DNA from: Flavobacteriia bacterium
GTDB lineage: Bacteria > Bacteroidota > Bacteroidia > Flavobacteriales_D > Crocinitomicaceae
NCBI GenBank assembly: GCA_947453545.1
Contig: CANGHE010000004.1
Span: 1-35,706 of the forward strand
DNA length: 35,706 bases
Reading direction: 5' to 3'
Both the position numbers and the translations under genes were made by a program. Of this stretch, positions 1 to 7,789 are shown in pieces (positions within the stretch are counted from its first letter, which is position 1; the number at the start of each line of letters is the position of its first letter). Under the pieces are notes generated by a model. The model saw only the letters and a program-made list of their open reading frames with translations. It did no database searches and was not told the DNA's origin.

Positions 1-332
1 AAGATACCGTTGAACAATATGGTTGCCCAGAGATTTTAAATACCGATCAATGAAGACAGTTTACAAGTCCAATATTCACTAAAATATCTATGGATAATAA
101 AATTAAAATATCTATGGATGGTAAAGGAAGAGCTATCGATAATATTTATATAGAGCGATTTTGGAGAGCACTAAAGTATGAACATATTTACCTAAACCCA
201 GCCAATGGTGGTGTTGAATTGTATGAAGGAGTTAGAAAATATATTGATTTTTACAATAAGGAAAGAAGACATACAAGTATCGGAAATATAACACAAGACA
301 AATGTTTTGAACAAATGAAAAATGTATCCTAA
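1..332 (+). pseudogene. IS3-family transposase OrfB, C-terminal part, interrupted by TGA
   Basis: The frame starting at base 3 reads the end of the rve/DDE integrase core: the NTDQ motif with the second catalytic Asp, then TGA at 51-53, then RQFTS onward in the same frame. IS3 transposases normally have NTDQGSQFTS here, so the stop replaces the conserved Gly. Downstream the frame is open to TAA at 330-332 and carries the YIERFWRALKYE segment with the catalytic Glu and the usual C-terminal YNKERRHTSIGN block. The 80-residue frame from the ATG at 90 is only the tail after the stop. Without readthrough the product ends before the catalytic Glu, so I treat it as a pseudogene. The same TGA is in the right-hand copy. 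Confidence 0.85.
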
Positions 333-382
333 AACACCTTATTTTTAACAAAGAGCTATCCTAAATATTGGGGGAATTATAC
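1..382 (+). mobile_element. IS3-family element, partial (right-hand part)
   Basis: This is the 3' part of an IS3-family insertion sequence that continues beyond the left window edge. Bases 1-370 match the reverse complement of 35067-35436 with only eight mismatches by eye. Weaker similarity runs to about 382, after which the flanks differ. The inner end is therefore about 370-382; I could not fix the terminal inverted repeat or a target duplication because the other end is outside the window. It lies about 13 bp from the stop of the first resident gene. Confidence 0.85.
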
Positions 383-394
383 TATTCTCAAAAA

Positions 395-1378
395 TTAAAT
401 TCTTGATTTAAATTCATAAAACCTATCTCTGATTTTATGAATCATCCAAAATATTTTTCCGTGTAAAGAGAACCCAAACAATTTCTTTAACTCATCTGGA
501 CTAATTTTATGTTTTAAACCAACATAATAATTTCCAATTTCTTGATAATTTTTTGAATTATTTATATCTGTATATAGACAAGCAAATTTAGCATTCTTTA
601 ATTTTTCTAAGTCATTAGCTGTCATTCCTGTTTCAGGAAATATTCTCTCATTTACCTCATGATCAAGAGACTTCAAATGAATAGGAAAATTTAAAATCGC
701 TACTTTAACCCCTAAATAAAGAGCATACATAACATGAGAACCAAAGTCATTTGTTATCATATATTCGAACTGTGAAAAAAGTACTACCTGTCTCTTGTAT
801 GCATTTTTATCATTGTTTTTTGCTCCTTCAACAAAGGAAATACCTCTCTCTTTTAACTCATTTACCCAAAAGTTATTTTTAACATCATTTGAGTGTAAAC
901 ATGCTAAAATATTGTTGGATTTAAAATTATTCTTTGCTAAAATTTCATCTAAAAATTCACCTCTTTTATCAACATTATACGTTTCACATCCAACCAAAGA
1001 ATGCGATGGCATAATTAATAATGAGTCTTTTATTCGTTCAACCTTCTGAATTGGAACATATATAATGGGTAACCCTATACAATAAGTCTTTGTATATCCA
1101 TTCTTAACTAAAACTTCTTTCTGTTCATTATCAGTTACAAAATAGATTTTATTTTTATCAAAAAGATTATTGGTTAAAATAGATAATGTATTGTAACCTG
1201 GGGGAAATGCGCCATGATACCACGAAAAATCTTTAAATTTTGTATTCGGTTTTAGCCCACAATACTCCTTGATTATTTCTAAAGCACCATAATAATCTCT
1301 CCAATAATTATATGCATGAGCTTCCTCAAATTCAAACGGCTCAAAAGGTGGTAAATTTAGTTTTTCAATAATATTCAT
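395..1378 (-). CDS. Putative GT-B-like glycosyltransferase, last gene of the pse operon
   Basis: This is a 327-residue soluble protein without membrane segments that I cannot assign to a named family. A middle segment (LIMPSHSLVG) and a C-terminal segment (TNDFGSHVMYALYLG, followed by a beta strand) look like the nucleotide-sugar half of a GT-B fold, with a short basic amphipathic tail that could touch the membrane. Its start overlaps the pseI stop by one base (TAATG), so the two are probably translationally coupled. As the only glycosyltransferase-like gene in the pse operon it is the best candidate for transferring the CMP-activated nonulosonate; that is inference. The stop lies about 13 bp from the IS end, so the C-terminus could have been altered by the insertion. 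Confidence 0.7.
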   Translation of the reverse strand: MNIIEKLNLPPFEPFEFEEAHAYNYWRDYYGALEIIKEYCGLKPNTKFKDFSWYHGAFPPGYNTLSILTNNLFDKNKIYFVTDNEQKEVLVKNGYTKTYCIGLPIIYVPIQKVERIKDSLLIMPSHSLVGCETYNVDKRGEFLDEILAKNNFKSNNILACLHSNDVKNNFWVNELKERGISFVEGAKNNDKNAYKRQVVLFSQFEYMITNDFGSHVMYALYLGVKVAILNFPIHLKSLDHEVNERIFPETGMTANDLEKLKNAKFACLYTDINNSKNYQEIGNYYVGLKHKISPDELKKLFGFSLHGKIFWMIHKIRDRFYEFKSRI

Positions 1379-2424
1379 TACTCAAAGTCATTTAACGTAA
1401 TTCGATCTCCAACTTGCATTGTTCGTAACGATTTTTTTCCTAATATTTCGTTTAAATATTTTGGATGTAAGCTGTAACCTGGGCGAACGGAACGAATATT
1501 GTTTTTCGTAATAATATCGCCTTTATTGATTATATCTGACACGTATAGAGAACGTGAAAATTTTCTACTATTTTCTTGTTTTTTTGTTATCGTAAAATCT
1601 ACTTTTCCTATTGATTTTTCCGCTATACGAACCTGACTAACCATCTCTTTAAACTCACCTTCATTCATCGAAAAACTTGCATCTGGGCCTCCAATATTTC
1701 TATCCAAAATAAAATGTTTTTCAATCACTTTTGCACCTAATGAAGTTGCAACAAGTGGTGCTAAGCTACCCATAGTATGGTCTGACAAACCTGAGTATAC
1801 ATTGAATTGCTTACTATATTCTTCAATCATTGTTAAATTTGCTTCTTCAATAGGTGCAGGATAACTTGAAGTACATTTTAACAAAATAATTTGCTCATTT
1901 CCGACACTTTTACATGCTTCAATTGCCAATTGAATATCTTCTAAAGTGGCAATTCCTGTAGATATAATTATTGGCTTTTGCTTAGATGCAACGTATTCAA
2001 TTAATGGGATGTCAGTAATCTCAAATGAGGCAATTTTGTACGCAGGAACATTTAGTGTTTCTAAAAAATCAACGGATGAAATATCAAAAGGGGAAGAAAA
2101 ACATTCTAATCCCTCTTCTTTTGCTAATTTCATTATTTCATCATGCCATTCCCATGGAGTATATGCTTCTTTATAAAGATTATACAAAGTTTGACCTGAC
2201 CAAATTGTATCGTTTATTTGAAAATCTTCTGAGTTAACATTTAATGTTATTGTGTCTGCTGTATATGTTTGTAATTTAATACAATTAGCTCCAGCACGTT
2301 TAGCCGCACGAACAGTTTCTAGGGCAATTTCGAGTCTGCCATTGTGATTCGCTGACAATTCAGCAATTATAAATACGGGCGATTCATTATTTATATTGAA
2401 ATTTCCTATTTTCATGTCTGTCAT
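1378..2424 (-). CDS. pseI: Pseudaminic acid synthase (NeuB family)
   Basis: PseI condenses the 6-deoxy-diacetamido-altrose intermediate with phosphoenolpyruvate to form pseudaminic acid. The 348-residue protein has the NeuB TIM-barrel with IAELSANHNG at 20-29 and KLQTY at 50-54, the LYKEAYTPWEWH stretch typical of PseI rather than of sialic-acid NeuB, and a C-terminal SAF (antifreeze-like) domain at about 288-348. Length is normal for the family. The ATG overlaps the TGA stop of the GNAT gene (ATGA), so the genes are coupled; an internal Met4 is an alternative start. The neighbours pseF, pseC and pseB support pseudaminic rather than legionaminic acid. Confidence 0.93.
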   Translation of the reverse strand: MTDMKIGNFNINNESPVFIIAELSANHNGRLEIALETVRAAKRAGANCIKLQTYTADTITLNVNSEDFQINDTIWSGQTLYNLYKEAYTPWEWHDEIMKLAKEEGLECFSSPFDISSVDFLETLNVPAYKIASFEITDIPLIEYVASKQKPIIISTGIATLEDIQLAIEACKSVGNEQIILLKCTSSYPAPIEEANLTMIEEYSKQFNVYSGLSDHTMGSLAPLVATSLGAKVIEKHFILDRNIGGPDASFSMNEGEFKEMVSQVRIAEKSIGKVDFTITKKQENSRKFSRSLYVSDIINKGDIITKNNIRSVRPGYSLHPKYLNEILGKKSLRTMQVGDRITLNDFE

Positions 2425-3422
2425 AAAATAAATTTTAATCCTTCTTCTAAATCACTATCGACTTCTTTATAACCAACATTTTTAAACGTTTTAATAGAAG
2501 CCATGTTATTCGGTTTTATATATGCAACGATGCTGTAATCTTTGTTGATCCCTTTATAATATTGGGATCCAATACTAAGAATTTGTTTAGCAAATCCCTT
2601 TCCACGTTGATTTTGGTCTACAGAAATACTTATTACAGCTTCATTCTCATTTTTTTGTTGTAAGCGAACCATGCCAAGCGGTGTATATATTTGACTGTAA
2701 AAGATAAACATTTCTGTTGAATCACTTCTTAGACAGTTATTAAACCAATTACAATGATCATTAAAATCAATAGGTTCGGAATTAAAAGAATTCTCTCTGA
2801 CTAATTTATCATTTGCCCATTCATATACAAGATTTACATCTTTTGGATTTACAGCTCTAAAAAATAAATTTGGATTTGATTTAGTATGTATCAACACATC
2901 AATCAGTTCACCGTTGAATTCAATTTCTTTTGAAAGTCGTTCCGTAAGGCTAAAACCACTTCTCTCAAGCACAGGATATAAATATGGCCTTAAATCATAT
3001 GCATATGTGAAAATCTTAGAAAAATTTAACTCTTCGAATGCAACAGCCTCAATTAACTTTAAAAACACCGTCCAATTTTTAGAAAAATTATCTTTTTCTA
3101 ATTCGGTTAACATAATAAAAGAAATCTCTGCTGATTTTTCTTTCCAGTTAATATGCACAAGTCCGCCGTAACCAACAAACTCACCATCTTTTAAAAAACT
3201 AAAAAGTAATTGATTAGGTTTATCAATTAAAAATAGTTCGCTAATTGTATTTTTAAAATAGTTTTCTTGATCTAATTCCGTTAAAGGTTGTTGTTGACGT
3301 AAATGAAACATTTGTTCATTTCGTGTTTTCATGATTACCCACTTATCCTGATCACGAATTGGGGTTATGAGATAATTATTAATAGAAAACTCCTGATTTA
3401 AAAGATTTTTATATCGTCTCAT
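2421..3422 (-). CDS. Tandem-GNAT acetyltransferase of the pse operon (PseH-like)
   Basis: This is a 333-residue protein with two GNAT-type acetyltransferase domains in a row: about 18-180, and about 187-325 with an acetyl-CoA loop NQRGKG at 271-276. A single PseH (about 170-200 residues) would acetylate the C4 amine of the UDP-4-amino sugar made by PseC, and one of these domains probably does that. From family knowledge, the second domain resembles the GNAT tail found fused to PseG hydrolases in Bacteroidota, while the first resembles the separate GNAT gene that often precedes PseG. PseG itself is not in the window. The start overlaps the end of pseF by 14 bp and the stop overlaps pseI. The family is secure; the division of labour between the domains is inference. 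Confidence 0.85.
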   Translation of the reverse strand: MRRYKNLLNQEFSINNYLITPIRDQDKWVIMKTRNEQMFHLRQQQPLTELDQENYFKNTISELFLIDKPNQLLFSFLKDGEFVGYGGLVHINWKEKSAEISFIMLTELEKDNFSKNWTVFLKLIEAVAFEELNFSKIFTYAYDLRPYLYPVLERSGFSLTERLSKEIEFNGELIDVLIHTKSNPNLFFRAVNPKDVNLVYEWANDKLVRENSFNSEPIDFNDHCNWFNNCLRSDSTEMFIFYSQIYTPLGMVRLQQKNENEAVISISVDQNQRGKGFAKQILSIGSQYYKGINKDYSIVAYIKPNNMASIKTFKNVGYKEVDSDLEEGLKFIL

Positions 3423-4107
3423 CCATAAAAAGTTTAAATTTTATCTCTGCCAACTTCCAATCTTCTAGATTATCAATATCTTGCGCATGTAATTCTGATA
3501 CTTCTATCGCGACAGTGTTTTCTGTACGTAATGACTTGGTTTTGTATAATGTTTCCACACCAAATGAATAAAACATTCCTGCATCATGAAAACTTTTATC
3601 AAAAAATTGTGTTCCAAGTGTGTTTTTCACATCAAACTGAGGTGAAATTTTATTATCAACACCTAGTGAAAATGCTCTTTGAATAGGATGACTATATGCA
3701 ATTACTGGAAAAACAACATCAGCATTTAATTCATTAAGTCTTCTATATGATTCTTTAAGTAATGTTGGATTAACAAATGGACTACAAGGATAAATACATG
3801 TTGCTTGTTCAAAATTAACTCCGTTTTTCTTATACCAGTCTAGCACTTCAAAAATCACTTCAATCGTCGATGATTGGTCTTGACTATTTAAGGAACTTCT
3901 CATAAAAGGAACTTTAGCACCATAGCGCAAAGCTATTTCAGCAATTTCATTATCATCCGTTGAAACCATCACCTCATCAAACAATCCGCTATTTATTGCA
4001 GTAAGAATTGAATATGAAATAATAGGTTTCCCTAAAAAATCTTTACTGTTTTTTCGCGGAATTCGTTTACTTCCTCCTCTTGCAGGAATTATTGCAATAC
4101 CTTTCAT
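3409..4107 (-). CDS. pseF: CMP-pseudaminic acid synthetase (cytidylyltransferase)
   Basis: PseF transfers CMP from CTP to the nonulosonic acid, giving the donor used by the glycosyltransferase. The 232-residue protein begins with the CMP-NeuAc synthetase nucleotide loop (IIPARGGSKRIPRKN, about residues 6-20) and has VMVSTDDNEIAEIA and a C-terminal HAQDIDNLEDWKLAE block typical of PseF. The length is as expected. The start shares one base with the stop of the HisF-like gene (TAATG) and the stop overlaps the GNAT gene. A position directly upstream of GNAT and pseI supports PseF rather than NeuA or LegF. Confidence 0.93.
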   Translation of the reverse strand: MKGIAIIPARGGSKRIPRKNSKDFLGKPIISYSILTAINSGLFDEVMVSTDDNEIAEIALRYGAKVPFMRSSLNSQDQSSTIEVIFEVLDWYKKNGVNFEQATCIYPCSPFVNPTLLKESYRRLNELNADVVFPVIAYSHPIQRAFSLGVDNKISPQFDVKNTLGTQFFDKSFHDAGMFYSFGVETLYKTKSLRTENTVAIEVSELHAQDIDNLEDWKLAEIKFKLFMDETI

Positions 4108-4853
4108 TAAATTCTTACTGGTATATTAATCTCTAGTAGAGTCTTCTTAATATCTAAAGGAGTATATTGAGTAAAGTGAAAAATACTAGCCGCTCCAACC
4201 GCCTTAATTTTCGTTTGTAAGAAAAGTTCTTTAAAATGATTTAAATCTCCTCCACCTCCAATAGCAACAACTGGAATTGTAGTAAGTGAATCAACCCTGT
4301 TAATCAACTCTATATCAAACCCATTCATCATACCATCTTGATCAATACTATTTACTAATAACTCACCAACTTGACAATCATTCATACTTTCAATAAAATC
4401 CTCTAACTTGATCAAATATGAATTAGAATGCTTTATGTAGTACGTCTCTTTCTTTTTATAAGCGTCTACTGAAATGGAGATACATTGAGAGCCAAAATAA
4501 TGTACAGCTTCTTTGATAAAATCAATGTTCGTTAACGCCTTTGATTTTATTATAACTTTATCCGCTCCTATTTTTAGTAAATCGTTTATATCCTCGATTG
4601 ACTTTATTCCTCCACCAATTGATACAGGCATAAAACATTCGTCCATCACTTTTTTTACCAAACTCAAATTAATCTTTCGATTTTGTGAACTTGCAAAAAT
4701 GTCTAAAAAAACCAATTCATCTACCCCTCTACTATTATACACTTTAGCCGCCTGAGTCGGATTCCCAACCATTCGTGGATTTCCAAACTGCTTGGTTTTT
4801 ACAAGTCCGAAACCATTAAATGTTAAAATTGGAATTACTCTTACTTTTAGCAT
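4107..4853 (-). CDS. HisF-like acetamidino-modification protein (AglZ/HisF2 family)
   Basis: This is a 248-residue TIM-barrel protein of the HisF family. It most likely acts not in histidine synthesis but as the ammonia channel partner of the sugar amidotransferase next to it. In HisF the two catalytic acids are Asp11 and Asp130; here Asp130 is kept (SISVDAY) but residue 11 is Thr (VIPILTFN), which argues against cyclase activity. The phosphate-binding glycine motifs SIGGGIKS and AIGGGGD are present. It lies 2 bp after the HisH-like gene and shares a base with pseF. Together with HisH and the PP-loop amidotransferase it forms the same trio as WbpG/HisH2/HisF2 of Pseudomonas B-band O-antigen, which makes an acetamidino group. 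Confidence 0.88.
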   Translation of the reverse strand: MLKVRVIPILTFNGFGLVKTKQFGNPRMVGNPTQAAKVYNSRGVDELVFLDIFASSQNRKINLSLVKKVMDECFMPVSIGGGIKSIEDINDLLKIGADKVIIKSKALTNIDFIKEAVHYFGSQCISISVDAYKKKETYYIKHSNSYLIKLEDFIESMNDCQVGELLVNSIDQDGMMNGFDIELINRVDSLTTIPVVAIGGGGDLNHFKELFLQTKIKAVGAASIFHFTQYTPLDIKKTLLEINIPVRI

Positions 4854-4854
4854 A

Positions 4855-5454
4855 TTACCCCAAATAATTCTTTAATAATTTCAACCCTGAATCTTGGCTT
4901 TTTTCTGGATGAAACTGTGTGGTAAAAATATTTTCAAAACGCATAGACGCAGTGATTTCCTGGCCATAATCAACGGTTGCTACAATCGACTCTTTATTTT
5001 CAGGAACTACTTTATAACTGTGAATAAAGTAATAATCTAGCGACTCAATATCATTAAAAAGTACTTGATCTTTTTTTATTTCAATATTATTCCAACCTAA
5101 GTGTGGAATCGATAAATTTTCTGGTGTCATTTTTACAACCTCACCCTTTATCCAGCCTAACCCTTTACATTCGTTTGGTTCAAAACCTTTCTCCATCACC
5201 AATTGCATTCCTAAGCATACACCTAAAAACTTCTTTTTTTTATTTAAAATTTGATCATTTAGTAGGTCAATTAATTGTAAATTCTTTAAATTTTCCATCC
5301 CTTGCTCAAAAGAACCTACACCTGGCAATATGATTGCATCAGACTCATCTATTATTGAATGATCACGTGTGATTTTGCTTTCAATTTTTAAAAAACGTAA
5401 AGCTTTCTCCATAGAGGCGACGTTTCCCATTCCATAATCAATGATAGCAACCAT
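4855..5454 (-). CDS. hisH: HisH-like glutamine amidotransferase for sugar amidination
   Basis: This is a class I (triad) glutamine amidotransferase of 199 residues that releases ammonia from glutamine. The catalytic residues are visible: the nucleophile Cys80 in GVCLGMQ, and His182 and Glu184 in FHPEKSQ, with PGVGSF as the oxyanion-strand motif. I chose the ATG at 5454 (MVAIIDYGMGN), two bases after the upstream stop, because the family starts there; an ATG at 5469 would add five residues. The adjacent HisF-like and amidotransferase genes and the lack of any other his gene indicate a role in amidination of the nonulosonate precursor or product. Confidence 0.88.
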   Translation of the reverse strand: MVAIIDYGMGNVASMEKALRFLKIESKITRDHSIIDESDAIILPGVGSFEQGMENLKNLQLIDLLNDQILNKKKKFLGVCLGMQLVMEKGFEPNECKGLGWIKGEVVKMTPENLSIPHLGWNNIEIKKDQVLFNDIESLDYYFIHSYKVVPENKESIVATVDYGQEITASMRFENIFTTQFHPEKSQDSGLKLLKNYLG

Positions 5455-5455
5455 A

Positions 5456-6607
5456 TTATCTAAACCCAAAAATTCTAACTAAATTACCTTCTTCGTCTTT
5501 CAAAAAGGATCCATCTTCTGCTTGCTGAAATAACATTGAATTTGTAAATGAATCCAATATTTGGTCAATTTCTTCTTTAGTCATCCCTGAATATTTAATG
5601 AACGCATTTACCGATTCATTTGGATAACGACCTTCATATTTCTGTAATAATTTTAGTCCTTCATCTCTAGTCAATCTATTATTTCGAATATCTATACATG
5701 CATGATCTGTTGCTCTACCAAATCCATATTTAATATATTTAAGATAATCATGTAGTCCATGCATTTTCTCGTCAAGATTCTCATAATTTGTATATGTACC
5801 TTCAACAGGTCCATCTTCTTTTACAGAAAATCCGTGTTGTTTAACTATTTCCAACTGTTTACGAGCATCCCAAAAGAAATAATGTCCTAAAAACAATCCT
5901 ACAACTCCTACTCTTTCAATATCTTCGTCTGAAGGGTAAAAATAAGGTGATAAGTCTTTTTCAGTTAATCCATCTACTCCTACCATGTCTTGAATTCTAT
6001 TTCCTAATAGCCCACCAAACTCTTCCATCCATCTTCTATTCAGAATATTATTTTCCAAAGACTCAACAGGTCCACCGTATTCAAGCTGTGGATTTTCACC
6101 CCAAATTATCAATGGAATATTAAACTTCACCGCAATATTAATTGGTATAGTAAAAATCCCTAAATGATTTGGCCACATTTCATCTCCTACTCGCTTAAAT
6201 CCTTCAATAACCATGGACTTATATGCATTGTAATTCTTTTTAAAGTAGATGACATCTACTCCCATTTTAGAAATATTATCGATATTTTGTCTACCAAGTT
6301 CAGTCAAGTTAGTAGTTTCAAAACAAACACATAAAGGATTCATTTTACAGATTTCTTTCATAAAATATACTTGGTATGTGCTGTCTTTTCCGCCACTAAC
6401 AGGTATTAAACAATCATATCCTATTTCATTCTCTTTTTTCTTGTACTTATCTATGATTGTATAGAAGTCTTTTTCTCTTTGAACCCAGTCAATATTATCA
6501 TTTTTATTCTTCGCACCCTGACACGCTGAACATACACCTTCTTCGTTAAAAAACAAATCTGGTTTGGTTTCAGGAAATAAACAAGTGTTACAATAACGTA
6601 ATTCCAT
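5456..6607 (-). CDS. pseA: N-acetyl sugar amidotransferase (PseA/WbpG/WbuX family)
   Basis: This enzyme converts an N-acetyl group of a sugar to an acetamidino group using ATP and ammonia; PseA of Campylobacter makes the acetamidino form of pseudaminic acid. The 383-residue protein has an N-terminal CNTC...CSAC four-cysteine motif (residues 6-9 and 26-29) and the PP-loop ATP pyrophosphatase motif SGGKDS at 71-76, followed by the conserved WGENPQLEYGG region. It sits 3 bp after pseC and directly before the HisH- and HisF-like genes that should supply ammonia. The family is clear. That the substrate is the Pse C7 acetamido group is inferred from context; the symbol is by analogy. Confidence 0.9.
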   Translation of the reverse strand: MELRYCNTCLFPETKPDLFFNEEGVCSACQGAKNKNDNIDWVQREKDFYTIIDKYKKKENEIGYDCLIPVSGGKDSTYQVYFMKEICKMNPLCVCFETTNLTELGRQNIDNISKMGVDVIYFKKNYNAYKSMVIEGFKRVGDEMWPNHLGIFTIPINIAVKFNIPLIIWGENPQLEYGGPVESLENNILNRRWMEEFGGLLGNRIQDMVGVDGLTEKDLSPYFYPSDEDIERVGVVGLFLGHYFFWDARKQLEIVKQHGFSVKEDGPVEGTYTNYENLDEKMHGLHDYLKYIKYGFGRATDHACIDIRNNRLTRDEGLKLLQKYEGRYPNESVNAFIKYSGMTKEEIDQILDSFTNSMLFQQAEDGSFLKDEEGNLVRIFGFR

Positions 6608-6610
6608 AAA

Positions 6611-7789
6611 TTAACGATAAAAAGTTTTTACTTTGTCAATTACATATTCCTGTTGCTCGCTAGTTAAGGCAGGAAAAATAGGTAAACTGATACAATTTTT
6701 ATAATAATTCTCTGCATAATTAAAATCCCCTTCTTTCCATCCCAACTCTTGATAGTAAGGCATTAAATGACAAGGAAAATAGTGGATCTGTGCAAAAATT
6801 TGATTCTCTCTTAAATAATTATAAAGTCCTAATCTATTTTCAACTTCTATAATGTACAAGTGATATGCATGACTTCTGTCAACGAAAGGTTTTTGATAAA
6901 TAAATTTGCAATCATTGAAGGCCTCATTATATTTTTTTACAATTTCGTTTCTTCTTTCTAAACCAAATTCAGCTCTTTTTAATTGACTAAATCCAAGTGC
7001 GGCCTGAAAATCTGTTATACGGTAATTATACCCCAACTCCTGCATTTCCATATACCACGATGGATAAGAGGTTGTCCCACCTGCCAATTGAATTGAATTT
7101 TTAAAATCAGAAGTTTCTCTTGTTATTCCATGAGTTCTCAATTTTACAATTTTAGAAAATAGGTCTTCATTTCTCGTTGTAATCATCCCACCTTCACCTG
7201 TTGCTATATGCTTCACTGGATGGAATGAAAAAACTGTGATATCGGAATAAATAGAACTTCCTGACTTAATTTCTCTACTATTAGAATCAAGAAAATATGC
7301 CCCAGGGGCATGACAAGCATCTTCAATAATCCAAAGATTATATTCTTTTGCTAATAAACTAAATTTTTCAGTATCGATTGATTTCCCTGCAAAATCAACT
7401 AAAACCAACCCTTTTACACTTCCATTAGGTTGAGATTCTAGAATTGCTTTTACACTGTTAAAATCGATTAAATATGTTTCAGGGTCAATATCTGCAAATA
7501 AAATTTCTGCACCACAATATCGAATACAATTCGCTGAAGCCGCAAACGTAATTGGTGTAGTAATTACCTTATCACCAGAATTTACACCTAAAGCTAATGC
7601 AGCTAAATGTAAAGCAGCTGTTCCATTTGATACAGCAACTGAAAAGGGACAATCCACATATTTCGAGAACTCATCTTCAAACAATTTAACTGCAGGTCCT
7701 TGAGTCAAGTAATCTGATTGAAGTACTTCAACGACTGCATCTATGTCGGACTGAGTTATTTCTTGTCTACCGTATGGAATTGCTTTCAT
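6611..7789 (-). CDS. pseC: UDP-4-keto-6-deoxy-N-acetyl-L-altrosamine aminotransferase
   Basis: PseC is the PLP-dependent aminotransferase that turns the PseB product into the 4-amino sugar. The 392-residue DegT/DnrJ/EryC1-type protein shows the PLP lysine Lys193 in SFHPVKHIATGEGG, Asp157 in IEDACHAPGA, and SNGTAAL for the cofactor phosphate. The N-terminus MKAIPYGRQEI is characteristic of PseC. Its ATG shares a base with the pseB stop, so the two are coupled. Nothing unusual is seen. Confidence 0.94.
   Translation of the reverse strand: MKAIPYGRQEITQSDIDAVVEVLQSDYLTQGPAVKLFEDEFSKYVDCPFSVAVSNGTAALHLAALALGVNSGDKVITTPITFAASANCIRYCGAEILFADIDPETYLIDFNSVKAILESQPNGSVKGLVLVDFAGKSIDTEKFSLLAKEYNLWIIEDACHAPGAYFLDSNSREIKSGSSIYSDITVFSFHPVKHIATGEGGMITTRNEDLFSKIVKLRTHGITRETSDFKNSIQLAGGTTSYPSWYMEMQELGYNYRITDFQAALGFSQLKRAEFGLERRNEIVKKYNEAFNDCKFIYQKPFVDRSHAYHLYIIEVENRLGLYNYLRENQIFAQIHYFPCHLMPYYQELGWKEGDFNYAENYYKNCISLPIFPALTSEQQEYVIDKVKTFYR

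Noticed and set aside
51-53. TGA as a recoded glycine codon (as in SR1/Gracilibacteria), which would restore NTDQG in the transposase
   Set aside because: TGA ends ordinary genes here in ATGA overlaps (2421-2423, 18218-18220, 20424-20426), and no other real gene has an internal TGA at a conserved residue.
4107-5454. Histidine biosynthesis genes hisF and hisH
   Set aside because: No other his gene is present, they sit between a sugar amidotransferase and pseF, and the HisF-like protein lacks Asp11.
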